DNA of 64,000 bases from Penicillus capitatus (lineage: Eukaryota > Chlorophyta). Below are positions 1-11,310 of this stretch, piece by piece. Location of the stretch: NCBI GenBank assembly GCA_965649825.1, contig OZ287711.1:124001-188000 (forward strand), given 5' to 3'. Position 1 is the first letter of the stretch. Every line of letters begins with the position of its first letter. The position numbers and the translations under genes are program-made. The notes beneath the pieces were generated by a model that did no database searches, was not told where the DNA came from, and saw nothing but the letters and a program-made list of their open reading frames with translations.

Positions 1-309
1 GCGTGACGCTACAAGAAGAAAACAAGTCGTCTTCAGACGCGAATCGTCGGCATTACACACCCGTCACATAATAATCCAACTACAATTCAGAGCATAGAGC
101 ACAACGTTAATAAGACGTCGCAATGTGCATTTAATTCGCGTATCATATTCTCGTTTTCTTAGCTGGTTGTGCCTAAACTGCGAGGATCTTCTCGTAGGAT
201 AAATGGCCGGATTTATAAGAGTCTTCGCATATGGCACAACAGCCATTAACAGGCTCTTCGTAAGAAGGGCGACGGTGCTTTTTAAACGGAAAAAGGATAA
301 AGCCCTTCT

Positions 310-560
310 CTAACAGTTATGCATTTGTAGCATAAAGGCAAAACATAAAGTGAGCGCCCTGGATTGGGAAAGCGCTTCGTAGATCTCAATCCTAGGGGCG
401 ATGGGTATACGTAATCTTGCCTCTTCAAGAATGACCGACGGCATTGGATTGGAAGCTTTGAGAATTACATCTGTTACACATTGAATCATCGAGTCCCGTC
501 CGTCCTTGCTCAACCAGAAGGAACATGAAGTGAAATGACGGGAAGGGTGTATCGACGTAA
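310..560 (-). repeat. Dispersed repeat, left inverted copy
   Basis: The minus strand here resembles the plus strand at about 47780-48020. Both carry a stretch translating to a KDG..I.Q..TD.ILKAS pattern, preceded by similar bases reading GTTCCTTC.GGTTGAG.AAGGACGGAC. The two copies are in opposite orientation, have diverged, and have no shared long reading frame, so this looks like an old interspersed repeat rather than a gene. Its family is not recognised. Confidence 0.5.
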
Positions 561-1170
561 AGAGAGAAAGACGACGAGTATTCTTGTCGGGAATCGTGCA
601 ACGATGTTCAAACAACGAGAGTCGAAAGACGCGCGAACGACGATGCTAAAGACGCGCTCGGAGATAACACCAAGAACACGAGATATTCTTACAAAGATTG
701 TCGCCTTTAAACATCCACGATGGTTAAGGTTTCCTAACCTTAGCCTCTAACAGCTGCGAACTTGTCCATGCATTCGACAACCATATCCCTACTGCTATGA
801 GGAATTTGCCACGAGGGCACTCATCCGTCGCTCTCCATGGTTCAGAGACCTGGATGGTTATTCAAGTGCACAACAATCACGGTGGTTGCTCTGGGTGATA
901 CGCACGTTTAATCTCCAACAATTCTACCCCGTCATTCGGAGTCTGCGCATGCGGAAAGAGTGTGGCCACTTGTCACAGTCACAGCTCTCTTATAACCTTT
1001 GCGCAGTTGTTCAAGAAATGCAGAGAAAGCCAGATGCGGCGCAAAAAGCTCAACGCGTCCTGTTACGCCCTAATCGGTACATCGGTGAACGGGGGATTGC
1101 GACGGCGGACAAGGGACACATGCTTAACGATGTTCAACGGTCCCACTGAGTGTCCATGTTATTATTCCGA

Positions 1171-1388
1171 TAAAAGAAAGTCGTCTGGGAAATTAATTGT
1201 CTCCTATTCCGGAGCCGCGGGGTCACATCATCACGATCTAGAGCGAATGGTCGCGTTATCATTGCACGGACATTAGGAGTAGCATCTAAGTAACATGCAG
1301 AACCACTTAGACGAAGCGTTGATCACTGTTATGGAACACAAGTCGTCTCGGAAAAGTCCCGTATTCCGGAGCCGCGGGGTCACGACAC
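1171..1388. repeat. Direct repeat pair, about 40 nt units
   Basis: Two units, near 1171-1215 and 1340-1385, share AAGTCGTCT.GGAAA and then TATTCCGGAGCCGCGGGG followed by TCAC. They lie about 170 nt apart in the same orientation. No coding potential was recognised across them. Confidence 0.6.
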
Positions 1389-1754
1389 TCTTGTCACGCT
1401 CTCGCTTTATTGATGTCATTTCATTTAGATTGTCACCTCGTACCTGCCTCGTTTTCTCAGGGTCTTGCCTCCCAAGAGGCGCTCATAAAGCGTTCACGAC
1501 AACTTAGAGGTATTTTCCTCTGGTTATGAGAATCGGATAACTTGCCTGACTTTTGAAGTCTTGTCACATTTAACGTATAAATGGGTGAATGCGAACCTTA
1601 GACTACCACTGCATTGTAAGGTTTCAAGTCTTCCGCTGTATTATCTCTGAAGCGCGGCATGGCCGGCGTGACAACCACGATATGAATCAGTTTTGATTAC
1701 TGAGGTGGATTTTTTTGCGTTTGATGGCTTTTGCATCTCTTTTTTGAGTAGACC

Positions 1755-2290
1755 ATGAGAGCATCGGACAACCAGTGTTCAGCCATCACAAAGAGACCAA
1801 CAAGCAGGAGAGAAATGAAACAATGTGAAGGTCAGGTGGGTAGGAGGCGGGAGCTAGTAGGGCTCGTGAAAGGACGGATTGGCAAATCATATAATCGAGA
1901 GTTGCAAACGATATCGCTTTATTTCCAAACAGTTTCTCATGCAGGGTTTTCGAAACGTACACCTTGATGTTCCTACTAGGGATCCATGCAAGCAACGGAT
2001 TTCCGTGGTCGTCGCGTTTCCAGCGGTTCAGGCCGAGCGGGGCGGAAAAGTGTGTCTCCGTGAGGGCGGCCGCAAAAACATTCTAGCAGGAGGCGTTCTG
2101 TTTAGCAATGGCGGCGATGGCTGCTTCAGCTGGGATGTCGTCGTCCAAGTTGCCGATTACCACTTGGATTTTTCTTATGAGGTCGAGGGATAGGAGGCGC
2201 TGAGTTCAAATGTTCCGAGGTCTTTCAGTTCCTGGTTCCAACGATCGTGCTCATTGTCCAGATGTTGGTAAAGAGCGGCCGTCTCGAAGG
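1755..2290 (-). pseudogene. Decayed LINE-like ORF1 relic
   Basis: Read on the minus strand, this stretch matches the C-terminal half of the ORF1-type protein at 54760-55459: a VVIGNLDDDIPAEAAI block, a LNRWKRD block, then PSRNIKVYVSKTL and FATLDYM in the same order and spacing. The copy carries an in-frame stop (after ...AKQNASC) and frame breaks, so it is dead. In the intact copy the central block has the spacing of an RRM-like fold, typical of LINE ORF1 RNA-binding proteins. The bounds are approximate. Confidence 0.7.
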
Positions 2291-3216
2291 TTTAGAACGT
2301 TATTAAGGAGGATGATGATTGACTGGTACGACGGACTTACGGTCGCATGACAATAATATTACACCTGAATGTACGAACAGTTTCAGTTTGTGTACTGATA
2401 TGTATATTTTTGTTGTACTTTTTTGTCTCGAGTTCGTTCGAGCTCGCTTTTTTATATCCCGATTCTTTACTGTCCGGCTGAAAAGAAGCCTGCATGCCGT
2501 ACATTACCTCACTGAGTTCTCAAAATCTCCAGGCAAAGTAGTTCTCTGCCAAAGATGGCAAACGGAAGCAAAACTGCAGAGCGTACACAAATCTCACCGT
2601 TAACAAAATATCGAAGCAGTGCCGTCGGTCACAACGCGCGCCTATTCGGCTCTGTTTGCTCAGCCAGCCGTTTTCATGCGTCAGATTGATCACCTATCGA
2701 GGCGAACTGAGGAGTAACGAAGTCGTTTGACAGAAGACCTTCGGGTTTTATCGGAGTCTCTGCCACGAGATTACTGGTTCACACTCTTTCCGAACCCAAC
2801 GCTTACCGGTGGCATCTGAATTGTCGCCGATCGAGGGTACCAAGAGACGACAGGCATCTCCCGATTCTTCCCTCCGCTGTGGAGTGCCGCTCCTGTCTCG
2901 GATGAAGTACCTGTTCAAGGGGCTCCAGTTGAGTCGAAGCGTATGCCCAGCGAGGTCTTCAGTGGATGAATTCGCTTCTGCAGCCCAAGTCGTTCGTGTG
3001 CGGTCACGTCTCGATGCGTCGTCGTGCCACGATCTCCTTCATTCGCTTTCTGCGCATTAGCGTCGCTGCCCACACGTCGAACGAAAGTGCGATGCAACGC
3101 GGTCGTGGAAATCCGTATCGCCACCCGCGTCAATCTTTCGCAACATCTCATCGCGCTTCGACGCCACGGTCTTCACACGGGTCACCTCTGCCACTTCAGC
3201 CAGGGTGTTTCGTAGG

Positions 3217-4075
3217 ATGTGGCCGAACTACTTCTTGGCCGTTCCTTTGGCGCAGTATGATGCCGTGACGGAGCACATCGCCCGCATTCAAGCGGCTCTG
3301 GTCCAAAAATCCCCTGAACTGGAAGGCACCCTTGTGGACCCAGCTACAGCCCATCTCACCCTCTTCGTCTTGCCACTTCATGAACCAGTTGAGCTCAGCC
3401 GCTCGACATCACTCCTCCCTCGTCACTCGATGCTGTAGACGGCGGCGAGGACTGATCCGCCTGAAAACGTCGCTCTGCTGCCAGATGCTGTTCGGGCTCT
3501 TGAGTCCTCTCTCCCCCTTCTCGAATCCCATGGAGTGAAACACCCTCTCACGCTCACCTTTAAGGGATTGGGAAACTTCAACGACCAGGTCACTCGCCGC
3601 ACCACGACTTCGCATAGACGCGTCGCAACAGGTTCTGTTTCTGGAAGTGGAAGAGAGTCCCGGTCTTTCGGATTTGCAGAAGATAGCGGAGCACCTCTCT
3701 GCGCATTTTCTCGAACAGAAGATTCTTTCAGACCATCCCCAGAATCCGTTCAAGGCGCACTTGACCGTCGCCAAAACAAGTCAGCTGTTCAAGCGACGAG
3801 GATCTCGAGATAATGTAGGTTTGGCAACACGCATCGACCCCCCTCTTGGACCCTTCTCGTGCAGAGGACAGAGGCACGCAGGGTGCGGATCCCGCCATCG
3901 AGCTACGCATCGTACAGCAAGGCTGCTTTGGACGGAAGCTTTGAGATTCGACAAATCCAGCTCTGCAGAATGCAAGGTGCGGATCTGCAAGCCCTCTATT
4001 CTTCACGCATGAAACGATGCAGGACGCAAGGCCGGCGAATACTACACAGTAGAGTCATCCATTTCTCTCGAATAG
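3217..4075 (+). CDS. AKAP7-like 2H phosphoesterase domain protein
   Basis: Five exons (3217-3387, 3439-3588, 3632-3814, 3865-3976, 4023-4075) join into about 222 residues with four introns of 43-51 nt. The protein matches the AKAP7 NLS/central domain found in AKAP7 and in the C-terminal half of ASCC1. It opens with WPNYFLAVPL, carries the two 2H signature motifs HLTLFVL (about residue 46) and HLTVAK (about residue 150), and ends with the family-typical LCRMQG...GEYYTVESSISLE. 2H proteins are RNA or cyclic-nucleotide phosphoesterases, but AKAP7/ASCC1 members may only bind RNA. The ATG is directly preceded by TTTCGTAG, which could be an acceptor, so an upstream exon such as a KH domain as in ASCC1 is possible but was not found convincingly. 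Confidence 0.82.
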
Positions 4076-5120
4076 GCATCCATGGAGCCGACTGCAGCGC
4101 CATTGCGGGCCAGGACTGTGCTCCATTTAAGATACTATGCCGTTAGAGTGAGAATAATGAGACAAGAGCTTTTCAGTCACTCGCAAAGTCCAAGCGAGCG
4201 AATGCTCATACATCTGTAGCCGAGACATAAGAGAACGGACTCTGGCTGACCCTTCCGGTTTCCAAAGGACAAAAGAAACACATCCTGTTAGAAAGAAAAC
4301 ACCGCGAGAAATGTAGACAGACGCAGACACCGAATCCTGATCAGGAGCGTTGTTTCGTCAATGACACGCCTACGGTCGGTTTATGAAAACGCAGCAAGGC
4401 TCAAGAAGGGTACCGACGACGGCATCGATATTGTAGAACGCGGACGCCTTTCCTTCCGTATGAGGCAGAAACTGAACAGGCGAAAACCTTGACAGAGAAC
4501 GGATTCCGAGTGACGAGAAGTGGTCTCATCGTTGCAACCATCCTGTCTCGTACAATGCACCAGAGGAAACAGATGTCTGACGATCGTCCAGATGACCACG
4601 ACAGCACAGCTTGATGGACAGATTCCCTCTACACTGACAAGATTCTCATTCGTTACTTTTTTCAGAGGATGTCTTAGAAATCGTCGTCGCATTCACTAGT
4701 GCCGTCCCATCATTGCATCACAGAGAAATGGATAGATAGCTTAGTGCTGGGACTTACGGACAGACAGGAGAGCGCCAAGTATGCTTAAAACGATGTGTGT
4801 ACCGACGGACAGGCAGCTGAGCTGGTTTGTCGAAGAGAGGACGCGATCGCGATTCAACTGCCGATAAAGTGCAGATTTCTTAACATCAGAACAGTCCCTG
4901 TGGAATTGTAGATGCAGCATCTGGCTAATCGAGTCCACTCAACCCACATAACACAAATAAAAGGTACACTTATTTGATTATCCGCGAATTCTTAAAAATA
5001 GATCAGAAAAGATTTTGCTCATCGATCAGGGTAACGATGGAGAAAAGCACGAATGCGGAGGAAGAGATGTAATCTTCTTAAACAATACCCCCTGCAGAGA
5101 TTATGATAAATAAAAACGTG
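4076..5120. other. Intergenic, repeat-derived
   Basis: No gene was recognised. The minus strand at about 4400-4640 is similar to the plus strand at 51500-51700: both translate to VVIW..VR.LF followed by a second shared block. The segment at 4740-5100 resembles 8757-9160 and 51060-51380. These are flanks of the duplicated patatin block, not coding sequence. Confidence 0.55.
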
Positions 5121-6565
5121 TCAAAAAACTTTGCCGAAAATGAACTGTTCGACATAAGAATCAATGGATTCACGATACTCTTGTGCAACGCTCTTAGCGA
5201 TTTCTTCGACAAAGGTCACGACAGTCGGGTCAGTGAATCGTGCGAGCGCCATGCCCTCTTCCGACGTGATTGGGGCGATTTTTTGCACTCTGAGATACTG
5301 ATTCGGTTTGACGTTGGGATTCGAATAGTAGATGTAATCTGTTAGAGCTGACAGTGCGTCGATTCCACTGAATATGGTCAGCGTCAGCCATGCGTCCTCG
5401 CCAAGCCAACGAATCGCCCCTTCGTTCGACAGTCCAAGTAGACTGGAGGTGGCTCTTCCGTTACTGATCGAGAGCAGAGCACTGCTTTCGATATCCGCAG
5501 CGCCAGTCTCGGCCGCGACAAAACTGCTCGCTGGCAATTCTGTTGATGCCAATGGATTGACTCCATCGATCATGACAAACTCCACAGTGTCATTGCCGAC
5601 TTGGGATACATTCTTTGCTGCGTTGATTGCAACAACTGAACCTGTGGCAACGCCGATGTCTCTGAGATGGTAATTCTTGCCTTCCTCAAACGTAAAATCC
5701 GGTGTGAAGCGTCCATTACTGGCAGGAAGCGATCTCGGCCCAGAACGCACTATCAATCGAGCCGCGGACGTCACTGACGGTTCTCTGAACTTGTTCTGAA
5801 CGAAAAAGACTCCTTCCGATCTGATCAGGTCATAGGCGGGAATGATGACAGAGGTGTCGCAGTCCTCCAGCGTTGTGTTTCCATAGAAAGCTTCGAGGGT
5901 GCTTTCCAATCCGTCGGACGGATACAGGGGCGTCAGGACGCCTGGCGCGTTGATATTTGTGACATCCAGCGGCGTCCCTGCCGTGAAATTGATGGACCCC
6001 GTCGGATAGATGGTGCTGCCGAATTCGATGTAGAAGACGCGAAGAGCCTCGGCGCCACCGGCGGGTATCACCCCATACCTCGCCACGATGTCCGGTCTCT
6101 CCAGCACAGCACGTACGGCACCCTGACCGCCTCTCGAGGCAAGATACAAGGTCGTCCAGCCACCGGCCGAGATACCCGTCATGCAATCAAAGTAGTCGGC
6201 GAGGTTGATGTCGAAGTCATCGACGCTGCGGATGTGGTTGAAAGGGTGCAGCAAGTGGGGATTCTTGGCGAGGTATCTTTTTATGGACTGTTCGACTTCG
6301 ATGAGGATCGTCGTCGAGAAAATAGCGCGGAGGCCGCCTCCGTCCACGGCGAGAATTGTTTTGAACGTGCTGCCTGGGGGTCTGCGAATGAGTGGCCTAA
6401 AGGCAGAAAACGCAAAACAGTTTACAGCCAGCTGTTTCACCCGTAAACGCACTTTCCGGTGGATGATAGTTTTGTCTCCGTAGGATAGTGACTGCCGTAT
6501 TTGCCGTGAACGACATTCGCCAAAAGGCATAAAACAACGAAGGTAACACCTGCGCAAAACTTCAT
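5121..6565 (-). CDS. Patatin-like lipase, copy 1
   Basis: Two exons (6565-6453 and 6396-5121) separated by a 56-nt intron give about 462 residues. The short first exon encodes a signal peptide (MKFCAGVTFVVLCLLANVVHG), so the enzyme is probably secreted or vacuolar. Patatin hallmarks are present: the oxyanion-hole loop DGGGLR, the nucleophile elbow GISAGG (GxSxG) and a later IDG as the catalytic-dyad aspartate. Patatins are Ser-Asp acyl hydrolases acting on phospholipids and galactolipids. Copies 2 and 3 in this window have the same intron at the same codon. The gene forms a unit with the divergent PAN-type gene on its upstream side. Its substrate cannot be inferred. Confidence 0.93.
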
Positions 6566-7000
6566 AGTCAAACTGCTGCTGCTCACCAAAACAATAGCGA
6601 CAAACGGGTTGATACGAGCAATTTATAGGTGAACAGTGCAGTGCTTACGGTTAATTGCACTTTGTGGTCCATTCGTTTAACGCTACGATGTTCGCCTTAA
6701 TGGAAGGTTTTAAATTCGAACCACAAACAACCTTCCGTGAAACCCACTCTTTGGCTGTGCGTACCGGCAACGTCTGCCACTGTTTACATCCGTAAAGGAT
6801 CTAGAGAGAAGGAAAGTAATCGTCGAGGAAAACTTCGCCGTTGCCTCGCGGTCAAACGATGCCCACTGTCGAAAAGGAAATGCAGATCATGCACGGATGT
6901 GTTCATCGAGAACACTTATAAGAGGTATGTTTACCTAAAACTGAAGCAGAGCGTTTAACAGTGTGATATGAACGTGTAAAAAGTGAACGGCTGGGTCATC

Positions 7001-7806
7001 ATGGATACAGACGGATGGATGTATGATGAAAACACGAATCGTGTCTGCCCCTTCAGCTTGACAAGTACGTGCATTCATGGCTGGCTTGTGATTTCAGATT
7101 CTGACTTGAAGAGAGAGGCCATCGTTCAAGATGAAGTCCAATAGATCGTAGGACTGTACGACCAGATCTTGCAGCCAGCACAAGCATGGAGGCTGCTTCA
7201 CTGGACGGAACTCAATCGTGGTCTCCCCGTGCCGAGACACATTGAGATTAGTAGCGGAATCAGCAGCATCAAAGAGGATGTCTCTACTGGTTCCACCGTC
7301 ACGATGGCGCAGAAGGACCTGTCCTGGGCTTCTGATGTCTGCATATGGATGCCAGAGAGCATTGCCAAGAAGATATGCACCATATCGAGTGGTTACGATC
7401 AACCAGCGGAGCACAACATCCACAGCCAACCGCTCAAAGTGGATTTTGCCTTCGAATGCTGCAACGAGTGTGCCAAAGTGAACGGTGAGTTCCCGCTGAA
7501 CGAGATAGAACTGACAGCGAATCTTCCACTGCAGAGTGCAAGTCCTGGGTGTTCAAAGCGTCCTCGAAGCAGTGCTACTTGAAGAACCAGTATGATGTCA
7601 GCAAGACGCTTCCTTGCAAAGATTGCATTGCCTACGCCACTGATCGCGAATCATTTGCTCATCAGACCAAGGTGACAGTGACGAAGACGTTTCCTCTGGC
7701 CACCGCCCAGTGGACGTCGGACACATTTGGCGGAAGTGGCTGGGTTCAGGCCTCTCAGTCGGATGTCTGTCGCTTCGTCGTGGGCTGCGATCTCTACATC
7801 GAATGA
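7001..7806 (+). CDS. PAN/Apple-type cysteine-rich protein
   Basis: Exons can be joined in frame: 7001 to a GTACGT donor, a small exon ending ..REAIVQDE, a long exon to 7484, then 7535-7806 after a 50-nt intron with a GTGAGT donor. The last two exons carry a PAN/Apple-type pattern: KICTISSGYDQP, then CCNEC, then ECKSWVFKA...CYLKN. PAN modules bind proteins or carbohydrates outside the cell. The 5' end is unsure: the frame has a stop just before 7001, yet a cysteine-rich stretch at 6737-6925 followed by a GTATGT donor may be an earlier exon holding the missing signal peptide. The gene lies head to head with patatin copy 1. A truncated copy lies at about 11100-11310 and a frameshifted inverted copy at 48360-49116. 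Confidence 0.65.
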
Positions 7807-9175
7807 CCATTTTAAAGAGAAAATGTCGAAGATAAAAAAATACTGACGCCCAAGAAGTTAAAATGAAGAAAAGACGCCATAGCAGGACAAAACATACAGA
7901 AATAGAAGAGAAACAAAGAGAAGCGAACAAATACAAAGTAAACAATAGAAAACAAAACATAACAGAGAAGACTGTTTGTCAGTTGGGATAAAATGAAGAG
8001 AGTGTAGAACGAAGAGTTACGTTTCGCAACGTCGATTCATCGTACGAAGTCCTCTCGCCCACAACTTTTTACCCTCCAGACAGACAGTTCGGTGTGTCTG
8101 GCTTATTACCTCACTCTCCGTGGAAGTGAAAGTACAAATTGGTCCTCCAACGGGCACCCATGGCCCATGGTTACAGGGACCGACCAAGCCTTCAACGTGG
8201 TAACACTTTTTCTGGCGAAGATTCTGTCTCTCCTCGCTAGAAATCCACCATCCTTATCAGGATCGTGCGTCGTATCTGACAAGCCATCCTCTGCTTCCAA
8301 GCCGACATCGTTCCACCTTTATCGATACCGGAGCAAGCCTTTCGTTTTGGCAAGTGAACTCGGTATCGTGTCGACGATGCCTAGTATGTAAGTGAAAAAC
8401 GATTCTGGACTCTGCGAGTGGTAATGCATCTGCGATCCACAGCTCCTGGGCATCCACAGATCGAACTTCATTGTCTGAGGACGAGGGACGCGCAATTCAG
8501 TGTCCGATCGCCAAATTGCCACATCTGAGGTCTTCTTCACTACGATAGCGCTACTTGGCTGCCTCGCTGGTGATTGTATCGAATGTTAGAAGGATGTAGT
8601 CGACAAACTGAACCATGGCAATCAGTGTCGATCCCATCAATGCCATTCCGACAACGGACTAAAAGCAAATAGATACTTGACGATTGTCCCGACGACCATG
8701 ACGGCGGCAATCTATGGAGAGATTTCCTCGGCACTCACATAATTCTCACTCATTACTCATTGCAGTCCCCTGTTTTGAAAGTCGTCATCGCAATCACTTT
8801 TGACGTCTTTTCCATTCGCCCTAGACACATGGATAGATGGCTTGGTGCCGAGGTTGATAGGCAGTCTAGCTGATTCGTCAGAGGCAGACATTAATGATGT
8901 GATCGCGATCCGATTACCGATAAACAGCATATCTCTTAACATAAGAGCATTCGCATGTAGAATTGGAGATGTAGCTAGTCGAGTCGGCTGAAAACCCACA
9001 AGACACAATCAAAAGACACACACATTTGTTTGTCCGAGATTCTTAAAGAACGGATGGGAAAGGAATTTGCTCATTGCTCAAGGTAACAGTGTAATGAAAT
9101 ACGAATGCAGAGGAATCGATATAACCTTATTAAACAACACATCATGCAGAGATTATTAAAAGCATGTCAATGAAC
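7807..9175. other. Intergenic, no gene recognised; part of duplication
   Basis: Nothing coding is supported. The stretch at 8740-9160 is a diverged copy of 4700-5110 and of the opposite strand at 51060-51380. All three flank the 3' end of a patatin gene, so the duplication unit extends beyond the coding region. The stretch at 7830-7980 is A-rich. Confidence 0.5.
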
Positions 9176-10613
9176 TTAAGCGAAAATATAATCATTGACA
9201 AAAGCATCAATAGATTCACGATATTCTTGTGCAACGCTCTTAGCTATTTCTTCGACAAAGGTCACGACAGTCGGGTCACTGAATTGTGAGAGCGCCATTC
9301 CCTCTTCCGATGTGATCGGGGCAATTTTCTGCACTCTGAGATACTGGTTCGGTTTGACGTTGGGATTCGAATAGTAGACGTAATCTGTTAGAGCTGACAG
9401 TGCGTCGATTCCACTGTCTTGGGTCAGCACCAGCCACGCGTTCTCGCCAAGCCAACGAATCGCCCCTTCGTTCCCCAGTCCAAGGAGACTGGGATACACT
9501 CTTCCATTACCGATAGATAGCAAGGCACTGCTTTCGATGTCTGCAGCGCCAGTCTCGGCCGCGACAAAACTGCTTGCTAGTAATTCTGTTGATGCCAGTG
9601 GATTAATTCCATCGATCATGATGAACTCCACAGTGTCATTGCCGACTTGGGATACATTCTTTGCTGCGTTGAATGCAGGAATTGAAGCTGTCGCAACGCC
9701 GATGTCTCTGAGATGGTAATTCTTGCCTTCCTCAAACGTAAAATCCGGTGTGAAGCGTCCATTACTGGCAGGAAGCGATCTCGGCCCAGAACGCACTATC
9801 AATCGAGCTGCGGACGTCACTGACGGTTCTCTGAACTTGTTCTGAACGAAAAAGACTCCTTCCGATCTGATCAGGTCATAGGCGGGAATGATGACAGAGG
9901 TGTCACAGTCCTCCAACGTCGTGTTTCCATAGAAAGCTTCGAGGGTGCTTTCCAATCCGTCGGACGGATACAGAGGCGTCAGGACGCCTGGCGCGTTGAT
10001 ATTTGTGACATCCAGTGGTGTCCCTGCCGTGAAATTGATGGATTCCGTCGGATAGATGATGCTGCCGAATTCGATGTAGAAGACGCGAAGAGCCTCGGCG
10101 CCACCGACGGGTATCACCCCATACCTCGCCACGATGTCCGGTCTTTCCAGCACAGCACGTACGGCACCCTGGCCTCCCCTCGAGGCAAGGTACAAGGTCA
10201 TCCAGCTACCGGCCGAGATACCCGTCATGCAGTCAAAGTAGTCGGCGAGGTTGATGTCGAAGTCATCGACGCTGCGGATGTGCCCGAAAGGGTGCAGCAA
10301 GTGGGGATTCTTGGCGAGGTATCTTTTTATGGACTGTTCGACTTCGATGAGGATCGTCGCCGAGAAAATTACGCGGAGTCCGCCTCCGTCCACGGAGAGA
10401 ATCGTTTTGAACGTGCTGCCTGGGGGTCTGCGAATAAGTGGCCTAAAAGCAGAAAACGCAAAACAGCTCGCAACCTTCTGTCTTAAACCGTTAAACGCAC
10501 TTTCCGGTGGACGAGATTCTTGTCTCCGTCGGATAGTGACTGCCGTATTTGCCGTGAACGACATTCGCCAAAAGGCATAAAACAACGAAGGTAACACCTG
10601 CGCAAAACTTCAT
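9176..10613 (-). CDS. Patatin-like lipase, copy 2
   Basis: Exons 10613-10501 and 10442-9176 give about 459 residues, with the same intron position and phase as copy 1. The N-terminal signal peptide, DGGGLR and IDG motifs are kept. The nucleophile elbow reads GISAGS, so GxSxG is intact although the residue after it differs from copy 1. The mature region is nearly identical to copy 1, but the last 20 residues differ, showing recent tandem duplication of a unit of about 4 kb. The frame is fully open, so this copy is likely functional. Confidence 0.92.
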
Positions 10614-11099
10614 AGTCAAACTGCTGCTGCTCACCAAAACAATAGCGACAAGTGGTAAACGCAAACAAGATATAGCTGCCGGTACTCTGACCTCGTCTTG
10701 TGTCTTGTGTCTTGCACTCGGTGGACCGTTCAGTGTGGCAGTGTCCGCGTTGATGAATGGTTCCTCAATTTCGACCACAAAAGAGCTAACCGTGACACGT
10801 TCCCACCGGCTATGGCTATTTGACGATTCGCCTAGAGCTCCTCGAGACGCATCTGCAACAACTGTCATTGCCGATATATCCGTCAAAGGATCTGGCGAAG
10901 ACAAGCATAACCGACGAGGATAGGCGTCGACGTTGTCTCGCGTTCACATGGTACCCAGGCGAAAAGGAAATGCAGACTACGCATGCATTTACGAGTCTAT
11001 CATCATCAGGAATAGCCATGGCATGTATGTCCGCCGAAAATGAAGCAACATGTTTCATATGATATGGATGCGTGAAGAGTGGAGAACTGAGTCATCGTA

Positions 11100-11310
11100 T
11101 AAAGTGGATGTATCATGCGGACACAAATCGAGTCTGCCTCTTCAGCTTGGCAGGTACGTCCGTCCTTTCACGCCTAGCTTGTGTTCTCAGTTTCTGACTT
11201 GAAAAGAGAAGCAATCCTTGAAGTTGAAGTGCGATGGATCGCAGGATTGGACGACGACATCTTGCTTTCAGCCCAAGCGATGGACGCTGCTCTAAATCGT
11301 TGGGAGACAG
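11100..11310 (+). pseudogene. Truncated copy of the PAN-type gene 5' part
   Basis: Downstream of patatin copy 2 in the duplicated order, the bases encode WMYHADTNRVCLFSL, a GTACGT donor, an intron, then SDLKREAIL. This matches the first exons of the PAN-type gene at 7001-7150. The PAN domain itself does not follow. The tandem duplication therefore captured the patatin gene and only the start of its neighbour. Confidence 0.6.

Noticed and set aside
5374-5673. Plus-strand open frames inside the patatin genes (also 6205-6483, 10251-10580)
   Set aside because: They are antisense shadows of conserved patatin exons; the same shadows appear in each copy, and the minus frame carries all catalytic motifs.
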